Of a stretch of 56,130 nucleotides of DNA, positions 41,216-50,136 are shown in pieces. Every line of letters starts with the position of its first letter. The stretch's first letter is position 1. The stretch comes from Paenibacillus ehimensis NBRC 15659 (GTDB lineage: Bacteria; Bacillota; Bacilli; Paenibacillales; NBRC-103111). The position numbers and the translations under genes are program-made. Below the pieces are notes generated by a model that saw only the letters and a program-made list of their open reading frames with translations, ran no database searches and was not told where the DNA came from. Where the stretch lies: positions 1-56,130 of the forward strand of contig NZ_BILX01000041.1 of the NCBI RefSeq assembly GCF_004000785.1. Reading direction: 5' to 3'.

Positions 41216-42136
41216 ATGTCCATTACGCACGCCATTCTGGGAATTTTAAGCTGGAAGTCTGTTACGGGCTACGATTTGAAAAAAATCATTCAGGACTCCC
41301 CTTTCATGTACTGGTCGGCCAACAACAATCAGATCTACAAATCGCTGGTGCAATTGCTGGACGAAGGCTTCGTGACCTGCGAAGTTCAGCATCAGGAAAG
41401 CTCGCCCTCGAAGAAGATTTATACGATCACGGAAGAGGGACTGGCCGAGCTGAAGGATTGGGTGGTTTCCACGCCCGAACCTCCTGACTTGAAAAAGTCG
41501 TTTCTGATTCAGCTTGCTTGGGCGGACCAGCTAAACACAGACGAACTGAACGCCCTGCTCACAAAATATGAAGAGGAAGTCCGAACGCAGGTCTTATTGC
41601 AGAAGGAAAAAAAGCTCAGAGGCCCGTTTTCTCCCGGCAGAACCGCCAGAGAAATCTACTTGTGGGATATGATCTACGATAATGTGATCGATTTCTATAA
41701 ACGCGAGTGGGAATGGATTCAAAAGCTGCGCAATGAACTGCTTATTCCGATGGAGAAGGAGGTCAATCAATTGAAGGTTCAAGTCGTTGAAAGAGGTACG
41801 AAAAAATACGTGGAATGCGCTTCTGCCGAAACGACGCTGCGCACAGGACAAGATGCATTGGATCTGATCGCGGCATGCTTTGAAAATGACACCAATCTAT
41901 TAATGCTTCACGCGGAGGCGCTTTCCGACGATTTCTTCAACCTTAGAACGGGTCTGGCAGGAGAGATGCTGCAAAAATTCATGAACTATCGTGTGAAAGC
42001 AGCCCTTATTATAACGAACGAACGGGTTGTGAAGGGGAGATTTAAAGAGCTGCTGACCGAAGCCAACAAAGGAAATGATTTCAGGGTATTCGGCAGTGCC
42101 GGGGAAGCGGAAGAGTGGCTGCTGAACTTTTCATGA
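41216..42136 (+). CDS. PadR-family regulator fused to a DUF4180 domain
   Basis: A 306-residue protein. Residues 1-85 are a PadR winged helix (ITHAILGILSWKSVTGYDLK, QIYKSLVQLLDEGFVTCEV, KIYTITEEGLAELKDWV), and residues 90-190 a coiled PadR C-terminal region. From about residue 198 it becomes DUF4180: DALDLIAACFENDTNLLML, then LSDDFFNLRTGLAGEMLQKF and MNYRVKAALII, RFKELLTEANKGNDF. DUF4180 usually stands alone at about 110 residues and has no known function. Here it may be a ligand-sensing part of the repressor. GAGGAG lies 12 bases before the ATG. No obvious target gene adjoins it except the bacteriocin precursor downstream. Confidence 0.85.
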   Translation: MSITHAILGILSWKSVTGYDLKKIIQDSPFMYWSANNNQIYKSLVQLLDEGFVTCEVQHQESSPSKKIYTITEEGLAELKDWVVSTPEPPDLKKSFLIQLAWADQLNTDELNALLTKYEEEVRTQVLLQKEKKLRGPFSPGRTAREIYLWDMIYDNVIDFYKREWEWIQKLRNELLIPMEKEVNQLKVQVVERGTKKYVECASAETTLRTGQDALDLIAACFENDTNLLMLHAEALSDDFFNLRTGLAGEMLQKFMNYRVKAALIITNERVVKGRFKELLTEANKGNDFRVFGSAGEAEEWLLNFS

Positions 42137-42246
42137 CATGACGTGAAGTCCGGTGAAAGCTAATGTGCGTCTAAATCCGCAGTAGGAAAAACGGTCTACG
42201 GCATGTACGATTCGCTGCCCGGCGACATAATTGCGAAAATTTCACC

Positions 42247-42290
42247 AAAGCCATCTTTCCATCGGGAATGATGGCTTTATGTTTTTTTTG
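42247..42290 (+). terminator. Terminator after the PadR-DUF4180 gene
   Basis: AAAGCCATC (42247-42255) pairs with GATGGCTTT (42270-42278) around a 14-base loop, followed by ATG and eight T. Confidence 0.8.
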
Positions 42291-42381
42291 ACAAAAGAAG
42301 CTTGCCAATCGTAACAAGAGCGGATTCCAATTCATAAATTTAAAGTATGATCTATGAGGTCTATAAAACGGAGGTTAAACA

Positions 42382-42624
42382 ATGGACGATTTCAAAAATG
42401 AGCTTCAGAAATTGAACGTTTCCGATTTTAAAGCAGGCCGGACGATGCCGCTTCATTTTCAAGGCCAGCCCGGTGCGTCTGAAGCTCGTCTATGCTTCTT
42501 CGCCTGTTTCGGTCCCGGCTGCTTCGGTTGCTTCAATTGTTTCCGCTGCTTCGGCTGCTTCGGCTGTTTCCGCTGCTTTGGTTGCGGTTGTTTCCGGTGC
42601 CATCGTTGTGCACGCTGCTTTTAA
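42382..42624 (+). CDS. Heterocycloanthracin/sonorensin-like bacteriocin precursor
   Basis: An 80-residue Cys-rich peptide. The leader MDDFKNELQKLNVSDFKAG matches the leader style of the heterocycloanthracin/sonorensin family (Bacillus peptides with repeated Cys-x-x units, Haft 2009). The core from Cys38 holds 14 cysteines; from Cys47 to Cys68 they recur every third residue, mostly as CFG, CFN and CFR, then Cys70, 73, 76 and 79. In this family the cysteines are expected to become thiazoles. GGAGG lies seven bases before the ATG. No YcaO cyclodehydratase, dehydrogenase or exporter lies nearby; in the known family these are often encoded elsewhere in the genome. A metal-binding Cys-rich peptide is the alternative. 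Confidence 0.8.
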   Translation: MDDFKNELQKLNVSDFKAGRTMPLHFQGQPGASEARLCFFACFGPGCFGCFNCFRCFGCFGCFRCFGCGCFRCHRCARCF

Positions 42625-42846
42625 TTCGGAAGCACCGGAAAAACTTGCCCCTTGCAGCATGTTAGCTTAGCAGGTGCCCCTGTGTTAAAACGTCCAATCG
42701 TCCCAAGTTGATGGAGATATGTCTGTTTTATTTTCTAACTCCGCTGCTGCCGCCGGCGGGGTTACTTTTGCTTTCAGAAAGCGATCCGGACAAACCAAAC
42801 AGGCTGACGCACGTTATGTCAGAGCGCCAACCGCCGGAGTGCAAGG

Positions 42847-43182
42847 TTACCCGTTCAACTGATACAGCGAAGCCATACAGTCGACGAACATTTTATTATA
42901 CTCCTCGCGGGACAAGTCTTTATTGCAGTAAATATCCCGGCCCAAATACTGATACCAAGTAATTTCCGTCCCATCCTTTTTGTAAATAAAATTAGGGATA
43001 CGCTCGTCGGAGATATCGCCGTCGTTCGCATGGCGGATCAAAAACGTCTCGTTCTCAAACGTGGGCACCTTCTCGTAGTCCAGTTCCGTGCCTTGCTTCT
43101 CGGCGATAAGGTTCAGCAGAACGATCAGCATTTTGAACGGATCGCGGAACATTTCAAATTGGGCGGGTTCATTCGTCTTCAT
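42847..43182 (-). CDS. Hypothetical protein, 111 residues
   Basis: The start is set at ATG 43182, which has GAAGGAG 10 bases upstream on the minus strand; the frame is open 37 codons further but without a ribosome site. The protein is acidic and soluble (PAQFEMFRDPFKMLIVLLNL, then EITWYQYLGRDIYCNKDLSR) with no signal or membrane segment. I recognise no family. It converges on the bacteriocin precursor, so an immunity role is possible but unsupported. Confidence 0.65.
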   Translation of the reverse strand: MKTNEPAQFEMFRDPFKMLIVLLNLIAEKQGTELDYEKVPTFENETFLIRHANDGDISDERIPNFIYKKDGTEITWYQYLGRDIYCNKDLSREEYNKMFVDCMASLYQLNG

Positions 43183-43283
43183 CCAAGGTCGCTCCTTCAT
43201 CAAGTGGAATATTCTTCGGAATATGGCTTGCACAAAAGGATTGAAAATCGCGGGTGAATCCGTTATTTTAAAATTAATAAAGC

Positions 43284-43303
43284 GCTTAACCATCTGGTTA
43301 AGC
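43284..43303. promoter_or_regulatory. Palindromic operator-like site between divergent genes
   Basis: GCTTAACC (43284-43291) and GGTTAAGC (43296-43303) form a perfect 8-bp inverted repeat with a four-base centre. It overlaps an AAGCGCTT core (43280-43287). It lies between the minus-strand hypothetical gene and the plus-strand chemoreceptor and could control either. Confidence 0.5.
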
Positions 43304-43344
43304 TTAATTATATATAGTCATCCGAAGAAAAGCAACGAAAAAAC

Positions 43345-43358
43345 GGTAAACGCTTACA
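43345..43358 (+). promoter_or_regulatory. cre-like (CcpA/LacI-type) operator before the chemoreceptor
   Basis: GGTAAACGCTTACA fits the pattern TGWAANCGNTNWCA at 13 of 14 positions (the first base differs). It lies just upstream of the AAAAGGAG ribosome site. Confidence 0.55.
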
Positions 43359-43378
43359 ACAAAAGGAGTTCCAGCACA

Positions 43379-43405
43379 ATGACAAAATGGGGGTCATCCG
43401 GGTGA
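43379..43405 (+). other. Eight-codon leader frame coupled to the chemoreceptor start
   Basis: ATG 43379 lies 10 bases after AGGAG (43364-43368) and reads MTKWGSSG before TGA at 43403-43405. That stop overlaps a GTG (43402), in frame with the chemoreceptor, as GTGA. The good ribosome site therefore serves the leader, and the receptor would be translated by re-initiation. Confidence 0.45.
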
Positions 43406-45090
43406 GAATGAGCATCGGTAAAAAGTTGGCAGGAGGTTTCTTGGCTTTGGCGGTCATTTCCGGCATTTCCAGCGCTTTGTTTTACAGCTCGCTGCAGCAA
43501 ATGAACCGGTCGTATGCCGATTTGATCGAAAAGCAGGGAGAGCTGAAAACGATCGCGGGCCAGGTCAAGTTTCATACGGCCGTGCAGAACGGCAGCCTGA
43601 ATTCATACCTTTTGACGCAGGATCCTGCTTACATCGCAGAACTGAACCAGGCGAATGAGTTGATCGAGAAGCAGCTGACGCAGTCCAAAACGCTGCTCGC
43701 GGATTCCGGCGAGGAAGAGAAGCTTGGTTATATCATGGAGCTGAACCGGCAATACCGCACGAAAGCGGAACAGATCTTCGGGCTGGCCGGAAAAGATGCC
43801 GAAGTTGCGCGCCAGGAAGCGAGAACCGGCATTGTTCCATTGGGGGCTGCCATGATGAAGTTCGCGCAGGATTTGTCCGACCGGCAGGACCGGGCGATGG
43901 CCGCTGAGATGGAAGCGAACCGGAGTCTCGTCCACAATATAACGATGTTCACCTTATGGGTGAGTCTGGGTAATTTAGCCGTGGCTGTCATCATTGGCTT
44001 TGCTTTTTCGAGATATTTGTCCAGACCGCTCGTAGCCCTCAGCAAGGCGGCTGATTTGATCGCCGAGGGGAATCTCGGGGTCAAGGATGTGCGTGTCCGG
44101 CGGCAGGACGAAATCGGGGATTTGGCTAATTCCTTTCACCAGATGGCCGAAAGCTTGCGGCGGCTCGTTCGGCAAATCGACGATAGCTCGGGCCAGGTCG
44201 TAGGAATTTCAAGGGAGCTGCGGTCGAGCTCGGAACAAACAGGGACGGCCGCCGAGCATATTACGGAAATTATGCAGCAGCTTGCGGACGGCTCGGAGAA
44301 GCAGGTGCAATCCGTAGAGAGAAGCAGACAGTCGATCGGCGGCATGCTGGAGGGCATTCGGCGCATTGCCGATAACGGCAGGCAGGCCGGTTCGTTAGCC
44401 GGGCTTGCATTGGACAAGGCATCGGCGGGGGACAAGGAGATCGGGATTGTCATCCGCCAGATGGATTCGATCCAGACGACGATGAACAATTTGGACCAAG
44501 TGATCGGACAAATGAACCGGCGTTCCGCCGAAATCGGACAGTTGAACAGAGTGATATCGGATATCGCCACCCAGACGAATTTACTGGCATTGAATGCGGC
44601 GGTTGAAGCGGCAAGGGCGGGCGCGCATGGGCGGGGCTTTGCGGTCGTTGCTGCGGAAGTCCGCAAGCTGGCCGAACAGACGGAGCAGTCCGCCAAACAA
44701 GTCGCGGCGCTGGTGCATAATATTCAAGCGGAGACGGAGCAGGTGGTCGGCTCGGTTGCTGCGGCGTCGCATGAGGTATCGGACGGAATCCGGGTGGCCG
44801 GCGCTGCGGGACGCATATTCGAAGGGATCAAGCAGCTGGTCGACGAGGCGACGCAGCAGGTTCAAGCCGTGTCCGTCGATGCCAGCCGGTTGTCTGCCGG
44901 GGCGGCCGAGATTGTCCGGTCGATGGAATCGATCGCCTCGTTATCCGAGACGATGGCCGCAGGGACCCAGCATGTGTCGGCGGCGACCGAACAGCAATTG
45001 GCTTCGGTGCAGGAGCTGTCGGCGAATACCTCGGTATTGACGACCATGGCCGAAGAGCTGCAGGGAACGGTTCATAGGTTCAAATTATAG
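43402..45090 (+). CDS. Methyl-accepting chemotaxis protein
   Basis: A receptor of about 562 residues. Helix 1 ([20 protein letters not shown]), then a four-helix-bundle sensor (about 30-185), helix 2 ([13 protein letters not shown]), a HAMP domain ([20 protein letters not shown]), and a long signalling coiled coil with the hairpin tip [20 protein letters not shown] followed by [20 protein letters not shown]. It reports a ligand to CheA/CheW at the cell pole. The start could be ATG 43387, GTG 43402 or ATG 43408; GTG 43402 is favoured by overlap with the leader frame. It lies just before the inositol operon and carries a similar upstream operator, so inositol or a related sugar is a possible attractant (inference). 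Confidence 0.9.
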   Translation: MRMSIGKKLAGGFLALAVISGISSALFYSSLQQMNRSYADLIEKQGELKTIAGQVKFHTAVQNGSLNSYLLTQDPAYIAELNQANELIEKQLTQSKTLLADSGEEEKLGYIMELNRQYRTKAEQIFGLAGKDAEVARQEARTGIVPLGAAMMKFAQDLSDRQDRAMAAEMEANRSLVHNITMFTLWVSLGNLAVAVIIGFAFSRYLSRPLVALSKAADLIAEGNLGVKDVRVRRQDEIGDLANSFHQMAESLRRLVRQIDDSSGQVVGISRELRSSSEQTGTAAEHITEIMQQLADGSEKQVQSVERSRQSIGGMLEGIRRIADNGRQAGSLAGLALDKASAGDKEIGIVIRQMDSIQTTMNNLDQVIGQMNRRSAEIGQLNRVISDIATQTNLLALNAAVEAARAGAHGRGFAVVAAEVRKLAEQTEQSAKQVAALVHNIQAETEQVVGSVAAASHEVSDGIRVAGAAGRIFEGIKQLVDEATQQVQAVSVDASRLSAGAAEIVRSMESIASLSETMAAGTQHVSAATEQQLASVQELSANTSVLTTMAEELQGTVHRFKL

Positions 45091-45120
45091 GGACTTTCGT
45101 CACACATTTGAAATTGATTA

Positions 45121-45150
45121 TTGCCAACGAAGGAAGGCTTGAGTTATAAT
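45121..45150 (+). promoter_or_regulatory. Promoter of the inositol operon
   Basis: TTGCCA (45121-45126), an 18-base spacer and a perfect TATAAT (45145-45150). The start would fall near 45157, just before a cre-like site. The leader to iolD is about 255 bases and contains no gene. Confidence 0.7.
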
Positions 45151-45163
45151 AATCACACATAAG

Positions 45164-45177
45164 GTAAAGCGCTTACT
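45164..45177 (+). promoter_or_regulatory. cre/LacI-type operator 1 of the inositol operon
   Basis: GTAAAGCGCTTACT matches TGWAARCGYTWNCW at 12 of 14 positions, with a palindromic GTAA-AGCGCT-TAC core. It lies immediately downstream of the predicted start, a typical repressor position. Confidence 0.65.
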
Positions 45178-45236
45178 CTGGAAAGAACATGAACATTCTT
45201 GATTTGAAGCGAAATACTTGAAGCTTTTTGTCGAAT

Positions 45237-45250
45237 TGTAAGCGGTTTTA
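45237..45250 (+). promoter_or_regulatory. cre-like site 2 in the iolD leader
   Basis: TGTAAGCGGTTTTA matches the cre pattern at 12 of 14 positions, in the untranslated leader where bound CcpA can act as a roadblock. Confidence 0.45.
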
Positions 45251-45379
45251 TTGCCGAAACGGTCATTATATGACGACGTAAAATTCCAAATCCACCGAAT
45301 AAAGTGAGTTACTTGAAGGAATTCGCAGTAAAATGAAAACGTTTTTTTGTGAAATGTCGCTCTTTACTCATGAATATTG

Positions 45380-45393
45380 GGAAAGCGCATACT
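45380..45393 (+). promoter_or_regulatory. cre-like site 3 before iolD
   Basis: GGAAAGCGCATACT matches the cre pattern at 12 of 14 positions and ends shortly before the GGGGAGG ribosome site. It is weaker than site 1. Confidence 0.35.
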
Positions 45394-45412
45394 CATAAAG
45401 GGGAGGACCTGT

Positions 45413-47278
45413 ATGAAAACGATTCGTTTAACGATGGCACAGGCATTGCTGAAATTTTTGGATAACCAGTATATCCAGATTGACGGGCAAGAACGCAAAT
45501 TCGTCAAAGGCGTCATGGGGATTTTCGGACACGGGAACGTCACGGGTCTTGGCGAGGCGCTGGAGCAGGACAAAGGCTCACTTCAGTTCATCCAAGGCAA
45601 AAACGAGCAGGGCATGGCGCATGCGGCGATGGCTTACGCGAAGCAGAACAACCGGCTTGAAATCTTTGCGTGCACCTCTTCCATCGGTCCGGGCGCGTTG
45701 AATATGGTGACGGCAGCGGGTACCGCTACGGTGAACCGCATTCCGGTGCTGTTCCTGCCCGGCGATATTTTCGCTTGCAGACAGCCGGACCCCGTGCTGC
45801 AGCAAATCGAAGATCCGGCCGACTACACGATCTCGGCTAACGACGCGTTCAAGCCGGTCAGCAAATATTGGGACCGTATTTCCCGGCCCGAGCAGCTGAT
45901 CACGGCGGCGCTGAACGCGATGCGCGTGCTGACCGATCCCGTCGATACGGGCGCGGTGACGCTGTCGCTTCCGCAGGACGTGCAGTGCGAGGCTTACGAT
46001 TACCCGGCGGAATTTTTCGCGAAGCGGGTCCATTACATCGAGCGGCGCACCTTGTCGCAGGGGGCGTTGGACCGGGCGGTTCAAGCGATCCGCGGCAAGA
46101 AAAGACCGCTGATCATCGCCGGAGGCGGCGTTCACTACTCACTCGCGGTGAAGGAACTGATCGCCTTCGCGGAAACGTTCCAAATTCCGGTGACGGAGAC
46201 GCAGGCCGGCAAAAGCGCGATGCCATGGAATCACCCGCTGTATATGGGCGCCATCGGGGTAACCGGGTCGCTTGCCGCGAACCGGCTGGCGAAGGAAGCC
46301 GATCTGATCATTTCCGTGGGAACGCGTCTGGCCGACTTCCCGACCGCATCCAAGAGCGCATTCCAGCATCCGGACGTATCGTTCCTGAACATTAACGTCA
46401 GCTCCTTCGACGCGATGAAGCTGAACGCGCTCATGGCAGTCGCTGATGCGAAGGAAGCGCTTACCGCCTTGCAGGAAGCCTTAGGGCGGGCTGGATATGA
46501 AAGCTCCTACCCGGCTGAGGAGCTGAAGGCGGAGAAGCTGGCCTGGGACCAAGAGGTCGACCGCTTGTACGCCATGGAGCTGCCGGACGGTTTGTCGCAG
46601 ACGAGGGTCATCGGCGAGATCAACGCGTCGCTCCATCCAAGCGACGTGATCGTATGCGCTGCGGGCAGCCTGCCCGGCGACCTTCACCGGCTGTGGAGAT
46701 GCAGCAGCCCGAATACGTACCATATGGAATACGGCTTTTCCTGCATGGGCTATGAAGTATCGGGGGCGCTTGGCGTGAAGCTGGCCGATCCCGGTCGCGA
46801 GGTGTATGCGTTCGTCGGCGACGGCAGCTTCCTGATGCTCCATTCCGAGCTGCTGACCAGTATCCAGGAAGGGCGAAAAATCAACGTGCTGCTTCTCGAT
46901 AACCACGGCTATCAGTGCATTCATAATCTCCAGCGCGGACACGGCAGCCAGGGCTTCGGCAACGAATTCCGCTACCGCTCCGCCGACACGAACAGGCTGA
47001 CAGGCGACTATATGCCGGTCGACTTCTCGCTCTATGCGCGGGCGCTCGGCGTCAAGACCTACTCGGTGCGCACGATTGACGAGCTGAAGGAAGCTTTGAA
47101 GAGCGCGAAGGAGCAAACCGTCTCTACCTTGATCGAAATCAAGGTGCTCCCGGGCACGAATACGGACGGCTACGAATCGTGGTGGCGCGTCGGCGTGGCG
47201 GAAGTATCGGAGAGCGAGAAGGTGCATCAAGCCTACGATACGATGCGGCAAAAGCTTGAAGTCGCGAAGGAAATTTAA
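45413..47278 (+). CDS. iolD: 3D-trihydroxycyclohexane-1,2-dione acylhydrolase (ring-opening)
   Basis: From ATG 45413 (GGGGAGG upstream) the protein has 621 residues, the normal IolD length. It is a thiamine-diphosphate enzyme that opens the ring of the diketo-inositol intermediate to give 5-deoxy-glucuronate. The ThDP-activating Glu65 is in [11 protein letters not shown]. The pyrophosphate/Mg motif is [16 protein letters not shown] (from about residue 468), with the Asn of [15 protein letters not shown]. An N-terminal [12 protein letters not shown] block is typical of IolD. It is the first gene of the operon, followed by iolE after 24 bases. Confidence 0.93.
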   Translation: MKTIRLTMAQALLKFLDNQYIQIDGQERKFVKGVMGIFGHGNVTGLGEALEQDKGSLQFIQGKNEQGMAHAAMAYAKQNNRLEIFACTSSIGPGALNMVTAAGTATVNRIPVLFLPGDIFACRQPDPVLQQIEDPADYTISANDAFKPVSKYWDRISRPEQLITAALNAMRVLTDPVDTGAVTLSLPQDVQCEAYDYPAEFFAKRVHYIERRTLSQGALDRAVQAIRGKKRPLIIAGGGVHYSLAVKELIAFAETFQIPVTETQAGKSAMPWNHPLYMGAIGVTGSLAANRLAKEADLIISVGTRLADFPTASKSAFQHPDVSFLNINVSSFDAMKLNALMAVADAKEALTALQEALGRAGYESSYPAEELKAEKLAWDQEVDRLYAMELPDGLSQTRVIGEINASLHPSDVIVCAAGSLPGDLHRLWRCSSPNTYHMEYGFSCMGYEVSGALGVKLADPGREVYAFVGDGSFLMLHSELLTSIQEGRKINVLLLDNHGYQCIHNLQRGHGSQGFGNEFRYRSADTNRLTGDYMPVDFSLYARALGVKTYSVRTIDELKEALKSAKEQTVSTLIEIKVLPGTNTDGYESWWRVGVAEVSESEKVHQAYDTMRQKLEVAKEI

Positions 47279-47302
47279 TTTTTATTAAGAAGGGGCCTGC
47301 AT

Positions 47303-48223
47303 ATGAACATCGATCGCTTGAAGCTGGGAATTTCCCCGATTAACTGGGTGAATGAAGATGTGCTTGAATTAGGGGATCATTATACATTCGAAGATCTGGT
47401 GACCGATTTCGCGTCTCTCGGCTTCGTTGCGACGGAGAACTGCCGCAAATTCCCGAAAGATCCGGACGTGCTGCGGGAAGCCTTGGCGGAGAAAGGCATT
47501 CGGATGACCTCGCAGTGGAAGGGCGTGCTTTTTTCGGACCCGGGCTATCGGGAGGCGGAGCTGGAGGCTTACCGCAAGCATGTGCAATTTCTGCAAAAAA
47601 TGGGCAGCCAGCATGTCGTCACGTGCGAGCTCGGAGGATCGATTATCGGCGACCCGAGACGGTCGCCCGGGGACCGGGACGTGATTCCTTTTACCGACGA
47701 GGAATGGAATCATATGGTGGACGGCCTGCATCAAGCCGGGGAAATTTGCCGCGAGCATGGCATGAAGCTGGTGTACCACTACCACATCGGCACGAATGTC
47801 GAGCGTCCGGAGGAAATCGACCGCTTGATGGCCACGACCGACCCCGAGCTGGTTCATATGCTTTACGATACGGGCCACGCTTACTACGGCGGCGCCGACC
47901 CGCTTGCGCTGCTGCAGCGGTACGCCGACCGGATCGCGTATGTGCATCTTAAGGACGTGCGTCAGGACGTGCTCGACCGGGTAAGGCGGGACAAGATTCC
48001 GTTCCAGTCGGCGGTGATCCAGGGCGTCTATACGGTTCCGGGGGACGGATGCATCGATTTCGCTCCGATTTTCCGGGAGTTGTTCGCCCGCGGTTACGAC
48101 GGCTGGATGATCATCGAAGCGGAGCAGGACCCGTCCGTGGCTAATCCGGTGGAATACGCGCGGAAGTCGAAGGAATATATTGCTGCGATCGTCAGCGATT
48201 TAACGACCAACATTTCGGGATAA
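47303..48223 (+). CDS. iolE: myo-Inosose-2 dehydratase
   Basis: A 306-residue TIM-barrel protein of the xylose-isomerase-like family, starting LKLGISPINWVNED, the IolE signature. It removes water from 2-keto-myo-inositol to give the diketone used by IolD. Metal-site segments are visible: HVVTCELGGSI, KLVYHYHIGTNVE, LVHMLYDTGHAYYGG, IAYVHLKDVR and GWMIIEAEQDPS. The ribosome site is AAGAAGGGG. It follows iolD in pathway-linked order. Confidence 0.93.
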   Translation: MNIDRLKLGISPINWVNEDVLELGDHYTFEDLVTDFASLGFVATENCRKFPKDPDVLREALAEKGIRMTSQWKGVLFSDPGYREAELEAYRKHVQFLQKMGSQHVVTCELGGSIIGDPRRSPGDRDVIPFTDEEWNHMVDGLHQAGEICREHGMKLVYHYHIGTNVERPEEIDRLMATTDPELVHMLYDTGHAYYGGADPLALLQRYADRIAYVHLKDVRQDVLDRVRRDKIPFQSAVIQGVYTVPGDGCIDFAPIFRELFARGYDGWMIIEAEQDPSVANPVEYARKSKEYIAAIVSDLTTNISG

Positions 48224-48244
48224 CGGGAAGGGGAATGTTTTCAG

Positions 48245-49060
48245 ATGGCGGATCTTATTGTGCCGAGCCGCAAGACGGCGGACGAGCAAGGGAACGTACT
48301 CGCGATTACGCCGGCATCGGCGGGCTGGACCTATGTCGGCTTTGAAGTGTACCGGCTGAACCCGGGACAGCGCTTGAAGAAGGAAACGGGCGACCAAGAG
48401 GTGTGCCTGGTGCTGCTGTCGGGCAAGGCGGATGTGGCGACCTCCGAGCTAAAGCTGAACAACATCGGGCAGCGCATGAGCGTGTTCGAGCAAATCCCTC
48501 CGTACAGCGTGTATGTCCCGAACGGCGATTTCTTCGAAGTAACGGCGACGACGGAGCTGGAGCTGGCCGTATGTGCGGCGCCGGGCTACGGCAGTCATCC
48601 GGCGAGACTCATTGCTCCCGATCAGGTCGGAGTGGAGACGAGAGGCTACGGAAATATCGAGCGGCATATCCATAACATTTTGCCGGAGCAGTCGCCTGCG
48701 GACAGCCTGCTTGTGGTCGAGGTATTTACCCCGAATGGGCATTGGTCCAGCTACCCGCCGCATAAGCATGATCAGGACAATTTGCCGAGCGAATCGTATC
48801 TTGAAGAAACGTATTACCATAAAATCAACCCGGCTGAAGGCTTTGCCGTGCAAAGGGTGTACACGCTCGACGGAGAGCTGGATGAAACGATGATCGTGAA
48901 AAACGGGGACGCCGTGCTGGTGCCTAAAGGCTTCCATCCCGTGTCCGCCCCTCCGGGGTACGATGTCTACTATTTGAACGTGATGGCGGGTCCGGTGCGC
49001 ACCTGGCGGTTTTATAACGATCCGGCGCACGAATGGCTGATGACGAATCCCCAAAAATAA
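48245..49060 (+). CDS. iolB: 5-Deoxy-glucuronate isomerase
   Basis: A 271-residue bicupin-type protein of the IolB family; it isomerises 5-deoxy-glucuronate to 5-dehydro-2-deoxygluconate. Family blocks include LVVEVFTPNGHWSSYPPHKH (His metal ligands), then EETYYHKINPAEGFAVQRVY and the C-terminal VLVPKGFHPVSAPPGYDVYY with NVMAGP. The metal-binding cluster (HKHD, E, H) is complete. The ribosome site is GGGAAGGGGAATG, a little distant. It lies 21 bases after iolE and 33 before iolC. Confidence 0.92.
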   Translation: MADLIVPSRKTADEQGNVLAITPASAGWTYVGFEVYRLNPGQRLKKETGDQEVCLVLLSGKADVATSELKLNNIGQRMSVFEQIPPYSVYVPNGDFFEVTATTELELAVCAAPGYGSHPARLIAPDQVGVETRGYGNIERHIHNILPEQSPADSLLVVEVFTPNGHWSSYPPHKHDQDNLPSESYLEETYYHKINPAEGFAVQRVYTLDGELDETMIVKNGDAVLVPKGFHPVSAPPGYDVYYLNVMAGPVRTWRFYNDPAHEWLMTNPQK

Positions 49061-49093
49061 ATCCAAGCGCATACGACGGAGGTGCGACGAGAG

Positions 49094-50101
49094 ATGAATC
49101 ATATCACGTTCCGGCAGGACCGGGAGCTGGATTTTATCGGGCTTGGCCGGCTGTGCATTGACCTGAACGCCAACGAGATTAACCGGCCGATGGAGGAAAC
49201 GCTTACCTTTACGAAATATGTAGGCGGATCGCCCGCCAACATTACGATTGCGTTGGCCAAATTAGGCGCGCGCACGGGTTTTATCGGCAAAGTATCGGAC
49301 GATCAATTCGGCCGTTTCATCAAGAGCTACCTGCACAAGCTGAACATCGATACGCGCAATGTGGTGACTGATCATACCGGCGCGGTGACGGGACTGGCGT
49401 TTACCGAAATCAAGTCGCCGACCGATTGCAGCATCCTGATGTACCGTGACAACGTGGCCGATCTGAAGCTGGAGCCGGGCGAGGTGCAGGAGGATTTCAT
49501 CAAGCGGGCGAAGGCGATTTTGATCTCCGGCACGGCGCTGGCGCAAAGCCCGTCCAGGGAAGCCGTATTCCAAGCGATCGAATATGCGCGGAAGCATCAA
49601 GTGGTCATTATTTTCGACGTCGATTACCGCCGCTGGACGTGGAAGTCGAAGGAAGAGACAGCCATTTACTGCAATCTGGTAGCCGAGCAGTGCGATGTCA
49701 TTATTGCCGGCAGAGAAGAATTTGATGTCATGGAAATCGTAACCGGACCGGAAATCAAGGACGATCTTGCGACGGCGCAGCGCTGGTTCGAGCGTCAGGC
49801 GAAAATCGTCGTCGTCAAGCATGGCGGGGACGGCTCCATTGTCTTCACGAAGGACGGGGGCAGCAGCCGGGGCGGCATTTTCCCGGCGAAGCAGGTGATC
49901 AAAACGTTCGGTGCGGGCGATTCGTTCGCAGGCGCGTTCATTTACGGCCTGCTGCAGGGCTGGCCGGTCGAGAAGTGCCAGGAGTTCGGCAGCGCGTCGG
50001 CTTCCATCGTCGTGTCCAGCCACAGCTGCTCCGATGCGATGCCGACGGTGGAGCAGATCGAGAATTTGATCAAGGAGCACCGGGCGAATAGCGGCGTTTA
50101 A
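49094..50101 (+). CDS. iolC: 5-Dehydro-2-deoxygluconokinase
   Basis: A 335-residue PfkB-family kinase from ATG 49094, nine bases after GGAGGTG (the upstream GTG 49082 lies inside that ribosome site). It phosphorylates DKG to DKGP. Motifs: FIGLGRLCIDLNANEINRPM near the start, YVGGSPANITIALAKLGART (substrate Gly-rich loop), and the C-terminal catalytic FGAGDSFAGAFIYGLLQG with the base Asp. The product is normally cleaved by the aldolase IolJ, whose gene is not in this window. Confidence 0.92.
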   Translation: MNHITFRQDRELDFIGLGRLCIDLNANEINRPMEETLTFTKYVGGSPANITIALAKLGARTGFIGKVSDDQFGRFIKSYLHKLNIDTRNVVTDHTGAVTGLAFTEIKSPTDCSILMYRDNVADLKLEPGEVQEDFIKRAKAILISGTALAQSPSREAVFQAIEYARKHQVVIIFDVDYRRWTWKSKEETAIYCNLVAEQCDVIIAGREEFDVMEIVTGPEIKDDLATAQRWFERQAKIVVVKHGGDGSIVFTKDGGSSRGGIFPAKQVIKTFGAGDSFAGAFIYGLLQGWPVEKCQEFGSASASIVVSSHSCSDAMPTVEQIENLIKEHRANSGV

Positions 50102-50136
50102 TCCACACAACCACAAAGAAAAGGGGAACATAGAGC

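Noticed and set aside
42473..42670. Ala/Ser/Val-rich frame over the bacteriocin gene
   Set aside because: It is an out-of-frame reading of the Cys-repeat codons; the frame at 42382 has the leader and the ribosome site.
42708..42962. 84-residue plus-strand frame after the bacteriocin gene
   Set aside because: No ribosome site, mixed composition, and it overlaps the end of a better-supported minus-strand gene.
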